From Cyclobacteriaceae bacterium (lineage in GTDB: Bacteria; Bacteroidota; Bacteroidia; Cytophagales; Cyclobacteriaceae), in contig JANQSI010000009.1 in NCBI GenBank assembly GCA_028284125.1, positions 372,001 to 436,000 on the forward strand: a stretch of DNA of 64,000 nucleotides, read 5' to 3'. A program made the position numbers and the translations under genes. The notes beneath the pieces are model-generated. The model worked only from the letters and a program-made list of their open reading frames with translations. It ran no database searches and was not told the origin of the DNA. Of this stretch, positions 15,628-24,720 are shown piece by piece. The first letter of the stretch is position 1. Each line of letters opens with the position of its first letter.

Positions 15628-16731
15628 TTATCGACCTAGTGCATAAAGCATCCTACCATGGGAGACAAGTGCAGAAATAAAGGTCGGGTATGAGTTGTAC
15701 GGGATATTATATTCTTTAGCAGTCGATCGAACAATTTTAGCAATTTTTCTATAATGAACGTGACAAATATTGGGGAATAGATGATGCTCGATCTGATAGT
15801 TTAGCCCACCTACATACCAGGAAAGAATTCTATTTTTCTGCGCAAAATTGCACGTAGTTTTCAATTGGTGAACAGCCCAATTTTCTTCAATTGTGTCCTT
15901 TGATTCAGGATTTTCATAGGTGTTTCCCTCGATCACATGGGCGGGCTGAAAAATGATTGCTAAGACAAAGCCAGCTACATAATGCATTACAAAGAAACCA
16001 ATGACTATATGCCACCAAGGCATAGACGAAAACAATATTGGAATCGCCAATATGTATGAGTAATAAAAGACTTTAGTAAGAATCAACCAAACCCAGGCAA
16101 GTGTATTACTCTTTACTTGTGTTTTCACTAAACCTTCTCTTGTATATCCTGCGAGCTGAGAAAAGTCTTTGACAATGATCCAACTCATTGTCATAAGGCC
16201 ATAAAGAAACCAAGCGTAGATGTACTGCCATTTGTGATAAGGCTTTCTTTCCGTGTTTGGATCAAATCTGAGAACCCCTCCTCTTGGTGAAATGTCCTCA
16301 TCCATTCCGGTAACATTGGTATAGGTATGATGTTTTACATTGTGCTGAATCTTCCAGTTTGTGGCATTGCCACCAACAACATTTAAGGAATATCCAATCA
16401 GCTTATTTACCCATTTCTTTTTGGAATACGCGCCGTGATTTGCATCATGCATCACAGAAAGTCCGATACCCGCTTTTCCAAAACCCATTAAAATGGCCAT
16501 TAAGTAAAATACCCAGACATTTTGCACGATTCCAAAGAGGAACATGAAATAAGGAACAAAATACAGGCAAAACATAAAAATAGTTTTGAAAACCATTTCT
16601 GCATTTCCGTATCTTCCAAATTTGTTCGTCTTGAAATATTGATTTACACGCTGGTTAAGTGTTTTATTAAATTCCTCGTGAAGATTGTTTCTGAATCTTA
16701 GAACCTTTCGGTTCACAGCTTCTATAGCCAT
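15628..16731 (-). CDS. membrane fatty acid (acyl-CoA/acyl-lipid) desaturase
   Basis: A 367-residue di-iron membrane desaturase. The three histidine boxes are present: HDANHG, HNVKHHTYTN and QIEHHLFPN. A Gln in place of the first His of box three (QxxHH) marks front-end desaturases of the delta-5/delta-6 linoleoyl-CoA group. Four to six membrane helices lie between the boxes. There is no fused cytochrome b5, as usual in bacteria. It has its own -7 box (16779-16786), and a LytS/LytTR pair lies upstream on the same strand, which raises the possibility of control in response to membrane state. Regiospecificity is not certain. Confidence 0.92.
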   Translation of the reverse strand: MAIEAVNRKVLRFRNNLHEEFNKTLNQRVNQYFKTNKFGRYGNAEMVFKTIFMFCLYFVPYFMFLFGIVQNVWVFYLMAILMGFGKAGIGLSVMHDANHGAYSKKKWVNKLIGYSLNVVGGNATNWKIQHNVKHHTYTNVTGMDEDISPRGGVLRFDPNTERKPYHKWQYIYAWFLYGLMTMSWIIVKDFSQLAGYTREGLVKTQVKSNTLAWVWLILTKVFYYSYILAIPILFSSMPWWHIVIGFFVMHYVAGFVLAIIFQPAHVIEGNTYENPESKDTIEENWAVHQLKTTCNFAQKNRILSWYVGGLNYQIEHHLFPNICHVHYRKIAKIVRSTAKEYNIPYNSYPTFISALVSHGRMLYALGR

Positions 16732-16778
16732 AATTCTCTAATTGGTTGATTCAAGCGGTAAGCTTTTTAGTTATTCGT

Positions 16779-16786
16779 CAAAGATA
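16779..16786 (-). promoter_or_regulatory. promoter -7 box for the desaturase gene
   Basis: The minus strand reads TATCTTTG, an exact TAnnTTTG match, 47 bases before the desaturase ATG, in the gap after the response regulator gene. It suggests the desaturase is transcribed separately from the two-component genes. Confidence 0.45.
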
Positions 16787-16822
16787 AGTCGGTGCTTCTT
16801 TACCGACACCATTATTATAACT

Positions 16823-17581
16823 TTATCTATCCAGCCATTGTTTGAAATCACTTACTCTTTCTCGAGCAACAATTACCTGTTCTTCATCAAAATGGTCAAC
16901 AACTATTTCCAATCTTGAATTTGAGTAGGCTATGATGTCTTTGATATAATTGATGTTGGCGATAAATTTCCTGCTCACTCGATAGAATTGATCAGTATTC
17001 AATAACTCTTCTATCTTCTCCAATGAATAATCAACCAGGAATCGCTTTCCTTGATTAGAAAATAAATAAGTGGCTTTGTCCTGACTAAATATTAGTTGAA
17101 TATCAACTGTCTCAATTGTTTTTAGGTGATCACCAATTTTTACAACAAAACGTTCCTTTCCTTTCGGTTGAAGTGTCTTGATCAAATCCGTAATTTGAAC
17201 CGATTGTTCATCATTGGAAGTCACTGTTTTGTTTTGACTTTCAAACTTCTCAATCGCAGTTGTCAATTCATCCTTATCGATTGGCTTCAGCAAATAGTCT
17301 ATGCTATTCGTCTTAAAGGCCTTTATGGCATACTCATCATAAGCGGTAGTGAAAATGATGGGTGCCTGCACGCTGATCTGATCAAAAATGTCAAACGAAT
17401 TGCCATCCGCCAATTGAATATCCATCAAGATCAAATCATATTGAAGTACAGGAAGTGAAATGGTAGCGCTTTCAACTGAATCAAACTTGGTAACAAACTT
17501 ATAATCTGGCCTAATCTCTTCCATCAGTTCCCTTAACCGCTTGGAAGCCAGTTGCTCATCCTCGATAATTATGTATTTCAT
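16823..17581 (-). CDS. LytTR family response regulator
   Basis: A 252-residue response regulator. The receiver domain (about 1-120) has the acidic pair IIEDEQ, the phospho-acceptor Asp in DLILMDIQLADG and the conserved Lys in YLLKPIDKDEL. The LytTR DNA-binding domain (about 140-250) has ERFVVKIGDHLKTIE, FYRVSRKFIANINYIK and ends KQWLDR. Its ATG overlaps the stop of the partner kinase. LytTR proteins bind paired direct repeats; targets are unknown. Confidence 0.95.
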   Translation of the reverse strand: MKYIIIEDEQLASKRLRELMEEIRPDYKFVTKFDSVESATISLPVLQYDLILMDIQLADGNSFDIFDQISVQAPIIFTTAYDEYAIKAFKTNSIDYLLKPIDKDELTTAIEKFESQNKTVTSNDEQSVQITDLIKTLQPKGKERFVVKIGDHLKTIETVDIQLIFSQDKATYLFSNQGKRFLVDYSLEKIEELLNTDQFYRVSRKFIANINYIKDIIAYSNSRLEIVVDHFDEEQVIVARERVSDFKQWLDR

Positions 17582-18621
17582 TTTTCAAGATGTAAAATGG
17601 GGAGTCTCACAAGAAAGCGATTTCCATCATTTTCGACGTTTATCTCCTCTTTGGATAAATATTGATACCTGGCCTTTAGATTACTAAGCCCAATACCTGT
17701 TGAGTCCTTGTCCAGTTTTTCTTTTATCGTGTTTTCGACCTGACAAAAATCTTCAGAAATCTTCACACCAATTGTTAAAGGATGTTTTTCGCTGATAACA
17801 TTATGTTTTATCGCATTCTCAATCAGTATTTGAAGTGCGAGTGGTGGCAAGTAACCATCTACTTGATCATTCGAAAGGTTGATTTTCAAATTCTCTCCAA
17901 ATCGGATTTGTTGGAGAAAAATGAAATTTTCCATAAATCCAATTTCGTCTTCCAAGGGGACCAACTCTTCATCTTTTTTATCCAATACATATCGATAGAC
18001 TTGAGAAAGTTTTCGGATGAACTCAACGGCCTTACTCTGATCATCATAAACCAGTGATGTTAAGGCATTTAAGGAGTTGAACAGGAAGTGAGGATTTACC
18101 TGATTTCTTAGACTCTGATATTGCGTAGAAACTTGTTCCGTCTTTAGTTTTTCCATATCAATAGAGAGCTGTCGCCACTCTAAAAGAAAAGCTCTCCCGT
18201 GCATGAATGCATTGATGCCAAGCGTAACAAGAGTAATACTCAACAAAGAACCGCCATTTAAATCATCTGAAACCTCAGAAAGCGGTTTTTTGAATACAAA
18301 CACATCGTAGATGAAATCCATGCCAAATACCACGAAAGCTGCTAGAACCGCAATTGACAGGACACTAAGTGTCAATCGTTTGAGTGGATGTTCCAACCAT
18401 GAATAGATAGGATCGAGAATAGCAACAATAGATTGACTTCCTTTCCATAAAAACACCCAAAAAAAGCCGCCATAAGTAATGTTAACTGTAAACCAAAACA
18501 GACTATCCCAGCATGTTGTACACCACGCAACTGACGTAAGAAAGCCGCCAAACATGAAAATAGCCGCTGACTCTTTGAGCTCTCGTTTCCAGTTAACTTC
18601 AAAAGAAAAAACCTGACTCAT
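17578..18621 (-). CDS. LytS-type sensor histidine kinase
   Basis: A 347-residue membrane kinase of the His_kinase (PF06580) type. The N-terminal half has about four membrane helices (first around residues 18-35) and no obvious ligand domain. The phospho-acceptor His is in RNQVNPHFLFNSLNAL, followed by an HATPase region with ILIENAIKHNV and GIGLSNLKARY. It is coupled to the LytTR gene by an ATGA overlap. The sensing region contains CTTCWD near the membrane, a possible metal or redox site, but this is only a hint. A dyad (18675-18695) lies 54 bases upstream. Confidence 0.93.
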   Translation of the reverse strand: MSQVFSFEVNWKRELKESAAIFMFGGFLTSVAWCTTCWDSLFWFTVNITYGGFFWVFLWKGSQSIVAILDPIYSWLEHPLKRLTLSVLSIAVLAAFVVFGMDFIYDVFVFKKPLSEVSDDLNGGSLLSITLVTLGINAFMHGRAFLLEWRQLSIDMEKLKTEQVSTQYQSLRNQVNPHFLFNSLNALTSLVYDDQSKAVEFIRKLSQVYRYVLDKKDEELVPLEDEIGFMENFIFLQQIRFGENLKINLSNDQVDGYLPPLALQILIENAIKHNVISEKHPLTIGVKISEDFCQVENTIKEKLDKDSTGIGLSNLKARYQYLSKEEINVENDGNRFLVRLPILHLEK

Positions 18622-18674
18622 ATTTCTTCACTTTAACAAACCAGTGCAAACATTGGTGTCAATGGCTAGAGAAT

Positions 18675-18695
18675 CAATTCAGAATTACTGAATTG
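18675..18695. repeat. inverted repeat upstream of the LytS-type kinase gene
   Basis: The arms caattcag and ctgaattg (8 bases each, perfect) flank the 5-base spacer aatta. It lies in the divergent region between the kinase and the acyl-CoA dehydrogenase genes and could be an operator for either. No -7 box is seen next to it. Confidence 0.4.
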
Positions 18696-18774
18696 TAATA
18701 ATTTGTTTCTGAACCGTAATATATACCAGGAAGACTGAATAACTATCTCCATGAAATTCACGTAAAATAAATTA

Positions 18775-18835
18775 TAAATTTGTTATGCATGCAGAGTATT
18801 TTTTTATCTATATTTGTTATGCATGCAGAGTATTT
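18775..18835 (+). promoter_or_regulatory. duplicated promoter/operator before acyl-CoA dehydrogenase
   Basis: A 24-base sequence is present twice without a mismatch, at 18778-18801 and 18812-18835, 34 bases apart. Each copy contains the 8-base palindrome tgcatgca and is led by an exact -7 box: TAAATTTG (18775-18782) and TATATTTG (18809-18816). The palindrome therefore lies where each transcription start would be, a layout that fits repression. The downstream gene points to a fatty-acid-responsive regulator of the TetR, MarR or GntR type; none is encoded next to it. Confidence 0.6.
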
Positions 18836-18874
18836 ATAAGGAATCAGAGCATTAATTAAACATTTTAAGTCAAT

Positions 18875-20686
18875 ATGGAAGCAGTAGCAGAATCACAATC
18901 AGAAGTAAAAGGTGGAGAATTTCTGATCAAAGAAACAGAAGCCCAAGAAATATTCATCCCTGAAGAGTTTTCAGAAGAACAGAAAATGATGGCAGCTGCC
19001 ACTCAAGATTTTATAGATATGGAAATCAATCCCAATATCGACCGTATGGAAAGTATGGAAGAGGGTTTCATGTCTGGATTAATGGACAAGGCAGGGGAAT
19101 TGGGATTATTGGGAATAAATGTGCCGGAAGAATATGGAGGTCTTGGAATGAGTTTTAATACTGGGATGTTGATCGCGGATATTATGGCTTCAGCAGGTTC
19201 ATTTTCTACTGCGTATGGAGCTCACACCGGAATCGGGACCCTTCCTATTTTGTATTATGGAACTGAAGAACAAAAGAAAAAGTACTTACCTAAGCTAGCT
19301 TCAGGCGAATGGAAAGCGTGCTACTGCTTAACCGAACCTGATGCCGGTTCTGATGCAAATTCCGGAAAAACAAAGGCAACGTTAACTTCTGACGGAAAAC
19401 ACTATTTGATAAATGGTCAAAAGATGTGGATCTCCAATGCTGGATTTGCTGACCTATTAATTGTATTTGCTAAAATTGATGATGACAAAAAACTCTCCGC
19501 GTTTATCGCGGAACGAACCTGGGATGGAATTACAATGAATGATGAAGAGAAAAAGCTTGGAATTAAAGGCTCTTCCACTCGTCAGGTCTTCTTCAATGAT
19601 CTCAAAGTTCCTGTAGAGAACCTTCTATCAGAAAGAGAAAATGGTTTCAAAATAGCAGTGAACGTTCTCAACGTTGGTAGAATAAAATTAGGTGCTGGCT
19701 GCATTAATGGATGCAAGGAAATTGCTTCTCAGAGCACTAAATATGCTAACGAGAGAAAACAGTTCGGTGTCTCAATTTCAAGCTTTGGAGCAATCAAACA
19801 GAAATTAGCCAACATGGCTACCAGAACTTATGCAACAGAGTCAGCTTCATATCGAGCTGGAAAGAACATTGAAGACCTTATTGCAAAGTTGGAAAGCGAT
19901 GGCTTAAGTCAAAGTGATGCGAAAATGAAGGGTGTAGAGCAATTCGCCATCGAATGTGCGATGATCAAAATCCACGGATCAGAAATCCTGGACTACTGTA
20001 CGGACGAAGGAGTTCAGGTCTACGGAGGTATGGGATTCTCTGAAGAAGCCCCAATGGCTCGCGCCTACCGAGATGCGCGTATTACTCGAATCTATGAAGG
20101 CACAAACGAGATCAATCGAATGCTTTTGGTGGGAATGATGTTCAAAAAGGCCATGAAAGGTGAATTGGATCTGCTCGGCCCTGCAATGGCCGTTGGAAAA
20201 GAGCTGACCAGCGTTCCTTCTTTCGAGACTCCTGATATGTCGGCACCTTTGGCCAAAGAAAAAGAGGTCATTAAAAACTTAAAGAAAGCGGTGTTAATGG
20301 CAGCCGGAAAAGCAGCAGAAACTTTCGGCCCAAAACTTGATCAGGAACAAGAAATCCTGATGAGCCTTGCTGATATGTTGATTGAAGTTTATGCGGCAGA
20401 ATCTACTGTTTTACGAACAGAGAAACTGATGAGCCTGTACGGTGATGAAGGAAGCAAGCTGTACCAGAATATGGCTAGATTGTATCTCTTCGAAGCAGTT
20501 CAAAAAATAAAGAATGCAGGAGACGAGGCAGTAGCTTGCTTCGCAGAAGGAGATGAACTAAGAGTCATGTTGATGGGAATGAAAAGATGGACAAAAATGG
20601 AACCAGTCAATACAAAGGTTCTTCGTCAAGAAATCGCAGATGTGATGATTTCAGAAAACAAGTTCCCCTACTCTCTTTACAACTAA
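18875..20686 (+). CDS. acyl-CoA dehydrogenase (long form)
   Basis: A 603-residue flavoenzyme for the first step of beta-oxidation. Residues about 35-420 hold the standard three-domain fold, with CLTEPDAGSD for FAD contact, MWISNAGFAD, and the catalytic-base region YEGTNEINRMLL. The extra C-terminal 170 residues form helices like those of the very-long-chain/ACAD9 group, and the N-terminal 30 residues are a short acidic extension. It is followed by a strong terminator, so it forms a single-gene unit, whereas in many relatives thiolase and hydroxyacyl-CoA dehydrogenase genes are adjacent. Electron transfer is presumably to ETF. Confidence 0.94.
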   Translation: MEAVAESQSEVKGGEFLIKETEAQEIFIPEEFSEEQKMMAAATQDFIDMEINPNIDRMESMEEGFMSGLMDKAGELGLLGINVPEEYGGLGMSFNTGMLIADIMASAGSFSTAYGAHTGIGTLPILYYGTEEQKKKYLPKLASGEWKACYCLTEPDAGSDANSGKTKATLTSDGKHYLINGQKMWISNAGFADLLIVFAKIDDDKKLSAFIAERTWDGITMNDEEKKLGIKGSSTRQVFFNDLKVPVENLLSERENGFKIAVNVLNVGRIKLGAGCINGCKEIASQSTKYANERKQFGVSISSFGAIKQKLANMATRTYATESASYRAGKNIEDLIAKLESDGLSQSDAKMKGVEQFAIECAMIKIHGSEILDYCTDEGVQVYGGMGFSEEAPMARAYRDARITRIYEGTNEINRMLLVGMMFKKAMKGELDLLGPAMAVGKELTSVPSFETPDMSAPLAKEKEVIKNLKKAVLMAAGKAAETFGPKLDQEQEILMSLADMLIEVYAAESTVLRTEKLMSLYGDEGSKLYQNMARLYLFEAVQKIKNAGDEAVACFAEGDELRVMLMGMKRWTKMEPVNTKVLRQEIADVMISENKFPYSLYN

Positions 20687-20713
20687 TTTTAGATCCCATT
20701 TGTCTTTAGACAT

Positions 20714-20746
20714 AACCGCTCAGAACTATCTGAGCGGTTTTTTATT
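20714..20746 (+). terminator. intrinsic terminator of the acyl-CoA dehydrogenase gene
   Basis: An 11-base perfect stem, aaccgctcaga with tctgagcggtt, closes on a four-base loop and is followed by a T-rich tract (ttttattt). It lies 28 bases after the stop codon. Confidence 0.9.
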
Positions 20747-20833
20747 TCAAAAACCGTTTGTTTTCGTTAAGATTCAAAATAGCTTTATATAAACTTACTG
20801 TTCGGTTTAGATAAACATTGACCCCCGCCTCAA

Positions 20834-22279
20834 ATGACAGAATTTGGCAAAAAGCTGACAACTAAGGAAAAAGCGCTTCAGCTCAACCTTGATACGAGTA
20901 TTTATGGGACTGTTGCAGAGATTGGCGGTGGACAGGAAGTTGCCGCTTATTTTTTTAGAGCAGGTGCTGCATCCGGTACCATAGCTAAAACAATGTCAGC
21001 CTATGACATGACTTTCAGTGATGCGATTTACGGAAAATGTGAACGTTATGTCTGCGAAGAGAAGCTGGGGAAAATGCTTGACCGAGAATACTCCTTATTG
21101 GATCAACGCCTAACCCATCGTGCGAAAAAGAGCCGATTCTTTGCATATGCAAATACAGTAGAGACGATCAACTACGACCGAAGTAATGTAGGTCACGGTT
21201 GGATGGGTTTACGTTTTCAAAAACATCCCGGAACCGCTCCCAATGATTGTATCATCCATGTTTCATTAAAAGACAGAGACGCTGAATGGCAGCAACAAGT
21301 GCTCGGAATCATCGGAGTAAACTTGATTCACTCCTGCTATCATTTTAGCACAGCCGAAGAGATCATCGATGCATTAATAGAAAATGTGCGACTTGATCGA
21401 TTTGAGATCGATATGTTTAGCATCAGTGGACCAGATTTTCATCATGTTGACAATAGATTGATGACATTACGATTGGTCAAGAATGGATTAACAGAAGCAG
21501 CAATGTTTGGTCCAGATAGAGGAGTTCTACTTCCTGCAGAACATCTGTATAACAAAAATGTAGTTGCGCTCCGTGGAAGGTTCAGACCGGTAACTCACGT
21601 CAATGTTGATATGATGATCACCGGATTGAGAGCTTTTCGCAAAGAAACCGAAGCAGATAGAAACGATACTATTCCGCTAGTGGAATTAACGCTTAACGAC
21701 CTTCGCTTGGGTGGTGAATTAGATGAGTCTGACTATCTAGACAGAGTTGACCTTCTTTGCTCGCTAGGTCAAAATGTACTGATTTCCAACTACCAAGAAC
21801 ATTACAAGCTGGCTGGATATCTCTCACAGTTCATTAAGAGAAAAACATTAGGACTGATCATTGGGCTCAACAACCTCGCTCAAATTTTTGACGAATCATA
21901 CTACGAAAATTTGAAAGGAGGAATCTTGGAATCGTTCTCCAGGTTGTTTGGTAGCGATGTTCGATTATTGGTGTACCCAATTCTTGATACGGAAACTCGA
22001 AAATTAAAAACCAGTGAAGGCTTTGAACCCGCAGAACATCTAAGGAATCTATATCAATATTTTGTAGCTAACGGAAAGATTTTCAGTATTCCTGGTGCCA
22101 AACTTGAAAACCTCCATATCATATCTGACAATGTCCTTGATCTCATTGCCTCCGGAAGTGACGAATGGGAAGTCATGGTCCCTAACCGTGTTGCCGAATC
22201 GATTAAAGAGCATCACCTATTCAACTATCCTTACGAGCTTAAACCAGACGAAGAAGACATTGATGTACCTACTCCTTAA
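20834..22279 (+). CDS. conserved protein of unsettled function
   Basis: A 481-residue soluble protein with no signal peptide or membrane helix. Its N-terminus has the striking motif YGTVAEIGGGQEVAAYFFRA, then GTIAKTMSAYDMTFSDAIYG. I recall this as a widespread family (Bacteroidota and cyanobacteria among others) carrying conflicting names such as TonB-dependent receptor or nicotinate-nucleotide adenylyltransferase. Neither fits: there is no barrel or plug and no HxGH nucleotidyl motif. Other dense spots are HGWMGLRFQ, FHHVDNRLMTLRLV, a conserved THVNVDMM, and SNYQEHYKLAGYLSQF. The neighbours are a terminator upstream and an amino-acid-type transporter downstream with its own promoter. Function is not assigned. 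Confidence 0.8.
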   Translation: MTEFGKKLTTKEKALQLNLDTSIYGTVAEIGGGQEVAAYFFRAGAASGTIAKTMSAYDMTFSDAIYGKCERYVCEEKLGKMLDREYSLLDQRLTHRAKKSRFFAYANTVETINYDRSNVGHGWMGLRFQKHPGTAPNDCIIHVSLKDRDAEWQQQVLGIIGVNLIHSCYHFSTAEEIIDALIENVRLDRFEIDMFSISGPDFHHVDNRLMTLRLVKNGLTEAAMFGPDRGVLLPAEHLYNKNVVALRGRFRPVTHVNVDMMITGLRAFRKETEADRNDTIPLVELTLNDLRLGGELDESDYLDRVDLLCSLGQNVLISNYQEHYKLAGYLSQFIKRKTLGLIIGLNNLAQIFDESYYENLKGGILESFSRLFGSDVRLLVYPILDTETRKLKTSEGFEPAEHLRNLYQYFVANGKIFSIPGAKLENLHIISDNVLDLIASGSDEWEVMVPNRVAESIKEHHLFNYPYELKPDEEDIDVPTP

Positions 22280-22309
22280 GGCGTAAACGCCCACATTGCT
22301 TCCTTTTAC

Positions 22310-22317
22310 TATATTTG
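22310..22317 (+). promoter_or_regulatory. promoter -7 box for the sodium symporter gene
   Basis: The octamer TATATTTG is an exact TAnnTTTG match 32 bases before the ATG at 22350. A short GGCG/CGCC dyad lies 24 bases further upstream, just after the preceding gene. Confidence 0.45.
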
Positions 22318-22349
22318 GCGATCTTCAATTTAAAATATCAGATTAGTAC

Positions 22350-23744
22350 ATGGGTGCACGAGGTAACTTTTCCAACAGAATGGGATTCATTTTAGCAGCG
22401 GCAGGTTCAGCCGTCGGATTGGGCAACATATGGGGTTTCCCATTCGAAGTTGGCCAAGGAGGAGGTGCAGCGTTTGTAGTAGTCTATTTAATTTTTTGTT
22501 TTATTCTCTGTTATCCTGTTATGGTTACTGAGGTAGCCATCGGAAGAAAAACGCAAAAAAACCCTGTAGGTGCTTTCAATGACTTGGGCTTCAAGAAATG
22601 GAATTTTCTTGGAAAGCTAGGCATCTTCAGCGGAGTATTGATTTTGTCTTTTTACAATGTAATTGCTGGATGGGCATTCGGATACATTTTCGAAATGGTG
22701 ACGGGTAACTTTGCTATTGCAGACCAGTTCGGCGGATATATTAAGAATGTATTTAAAGTTGGTTCCTATGGATTGATCTTCATGGGGGTAACTGCTTTTG
22801 TTGTTTCTAAAGGCGTATCTGGCGGGATCGAACGCGCGGCTAAGTTGCTTATGCCGACGCTTATTATCATGATGATCATTATCGTCAGCTATTCCATGAC
22901 ACTTCCCAATGCAATCGATGGCCTGAAGTTCTATCTCGTTCCTGATTTTAGCAAGCTTACACCCTCTGTGCTTTACAACGCCATGGGCCAGGCTTTCTTT
23001 TCTCTTTCATTGGGAATGGGGGCATTAATTACCTATGGTAGTTATGTAAATAAAGGAGACAATATTGTAAGCTCAGCGGCTCTCATCACGTTAACGGATG
23101 TTGGGATTGCACTCCTTGCAGGTTTGATGATCTTTCCTTTGATCGGTTTTATGAGCGGTGGCACTATGGAAGGTGCTGCAAGTGGGCCTGGGCTCATCTT
23201 TGTAACACTCCCAAAAATATTTGGAACGATTGGAGGTACCTTGGGATCAATCACTGGCACCTTATTCTTTGTACTTCTTTGCTTTGCCGCACTGACTTCT
23301 ACTGTTTCGTTACTGGAGGTTCCTATTTCATATGTTGTTGATGAATTGAAAGTGAGAAGAAAAAGAGCAGCCTGGCTTGTAGCCACCGTTATTTTTATCA
23401 TTGGAATTCCATCTTTGATTGGTAATGGATATTCAGAATTTTTCAGTACTTCATTTACCACTTATAAAGATGGCGGGACTGACACTGATTTTCTGTCTTT
23501 CGTTGGCGCTCTTGCAAATGACACAATCCTTCCTCTCGGAGGATGTCTTATTGCTTTCTTTGCTGCTCACGTGTGGAAGAAACACAACCTTGATGAAGAA
23601 CTGGCTCAAGGCGCGCCAGGATATGAAGGATCATTTGTCCAGAAATACCTCAACTTCGCAATTGGATATTTTGCCCCAACTGTGCTGGCAATTGTATTCA
23701 TTTTCACAGTTCTGTTTAAGTTTTTCGGAATACAGATTCTTTAA
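22350..23744 (+). CDS. neurotransmitter:sodium symporter (NSS/SNF) family transporter
   Basis: A 464-residue membrane protein of the LeuT fold. Helix 1 has the family signature with ILAAAGSAVGLGNIWGFPF, the unwound region that binds sodium and substrate. About eleven to twelve membrane segments follow; helix 6 (SLSLGMGALITYGSY) and helix 8 (ALTSTVSLLEVPISYVVDEL) are recognisable. NSS proteins import amino acids or related amines with sodium; the substrate here is unknown. It has its own promoter and converges on a secreted protein gene. Confidence 0.94.
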   Translation: MGARGNFSNRMGFILAAAGSAVGLGNIWGFPFEVGQGGGAAFVVVYLIFCFILCYPVMVTEVAIGRKTQKNPVGAFNDLGFKKWNFLGKLGIFSGVLILSFYNVIAGWAFGYIFEMVTGNFAIADQFGGYIKNVFKVGSYGLIFMGVTAFVVSKGVSGGIERAAKLLMPTLIIMMIIIVSYSMTLPNAIDGLKFYLVPDFSKLTPSVLYNAMGQAFFSLSLGMGALITYGSYVNKGDNIVSSAALITLTDVGIALLAGLMIFPLIGFMSGGTMEGAASGPGLIFVTLPKIFGTIGGTLGSITGTLFFVLLCFAALTSTVSLLEVPISYVVDELKVRRKRAAWLVATVIFIIGIPSLIGNGYSEFFSTSFTTYKDGGTDTDFLSFVGALANDTILPLGGCLIAFFAAHVWKKHNLDEELAQGAPGYEGSFVQKYLNFAIGYFAPTVLAIVFIFTVLFKFFGIQIL

Positions 23745-23752
23745 CGAGCAAG

Positions 23753-24568
23753 TCACTCTTTTATGAACGTCCCAGGGTCTTTGCCATTGAAGTAAATAAC
23801 GTACCTACCCTGTCTCAACACAGTGACATCAATTTCAATTCCGTGACCTGTTAGTACAAGCGCACTACTGTCATTGTAAATTTCGTAAGGAGTTACCCTG
23901 GAAAGGTATAATCTGGTTTTTGCAGAAGCTGGTTTGAACTCAACGGGTACAGGATAATGATCATAATCTGTCTCTTGAGAATACAAATAGGTGTTTCTAT
24001 TTCCTTCAGGGAATTTGTATCTGACTCGGTATTTGTTGGCACCCTCTTCTAACTCTTGTGGCAAGTACGAATAGCTTTCTTCTTCATACACTCCTGTCGC
24101 TTCGACAACTGCCTTTTCATTCCAAAATCCATTTTCCAGCTTTTCAACGGAAAAGGAGCCTACTCCTATTTCTCCTTTGGTGGTCCACGAAAGCGAACTG
24201 TCTGAAAGACTAATAGAAGTGAACCTAAAAATGGTATGAAAAAGTACAGCTTCGGAGTTGATGATGATTGGAGAACAAACGGTATCTGAATGGACAACTG
24301 AAATGTTGACCGGTGTATATAAGTCAAACCCTTCGAAATCCAGTTTCAAGGCACTCAATTTATAATTCAAAATCAAAGGCTCTCCATTTATTAGAATTTG
24401 CTCCACACAGAAAGTTCGCGAGCTTCTATCATAAGGGTTTTGTATGAAAAGGGTTTTTCCCTGATAAACACCCGCAAGATTTGTCTGTACCACTTTGGCA
24501 GCATCTTGCGAAAGAGCTGAAATTGAAAGCGTTAAAAAAATGGCAAGCAAAAGGGTAATCCTTCTCAT
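23753..24568 (-). CDS. hypothetical secreted protein, possible sorting-tail protein
   Basis: A 271-residue protein with a clear signal peptide (MRRITLLLAIFLTLSISALS). The body is beta-rich with four cysteines or fewer. The last 70 residues (RLYLSRVTPYEIYND onward, ending GRYVIYFNGKDPGTFIKE) have the rhythm of type A type IX secretion tails, though the match is loose. A TTG 18 bases upstream would add six residues before the signal, so the ATG is preferred. No family is recognised. Confidence 0.65.
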   Translation of the reverse strand: MRRITLLLAIFLTLSISALSQDAAKVVQTNLAGVYQGKTLFIQNPYDRSSRTFCVEQILINGEPLILNYKLSALKLDFEGFDLYTPVNISVVHSDTVCSPIIINSEAVLFHTIFRFTSISLSDSSLSWTTKGEIGVGSFSVEKLENGFWNEKAVVEATGVYEEESYSYLPQELEEGANKYRVRYKFPEGNRNTYLYSQETDYDHYPVPVEFKPASAKTRLYLSRVTPYEIYNDSSALVLTGHGIEIDVTVLRQGRYVIYFNGKDPGTFIKE

Positions 24569-24720
24569 TATATCAAAAATATGCAATCAGAGGTATTCTG
24601 GTGCAAACTCTGTGCTAAAGTGATCTTATAATGCAATTACTCGTTAGAAACTCAATATTTATGCAAGTAAATCGTCTTCTATTCTTTTAATACTTGAATC
24701 AAATTTTAATTTAGTACCAC

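Noticed and set aside
22281-22292. ggcg-taaa-cgcc hairpin after the 481-residue protein gene
   Set aside because: The stem is only four bases and no T-run follows, so it is too weak to call a terminator.
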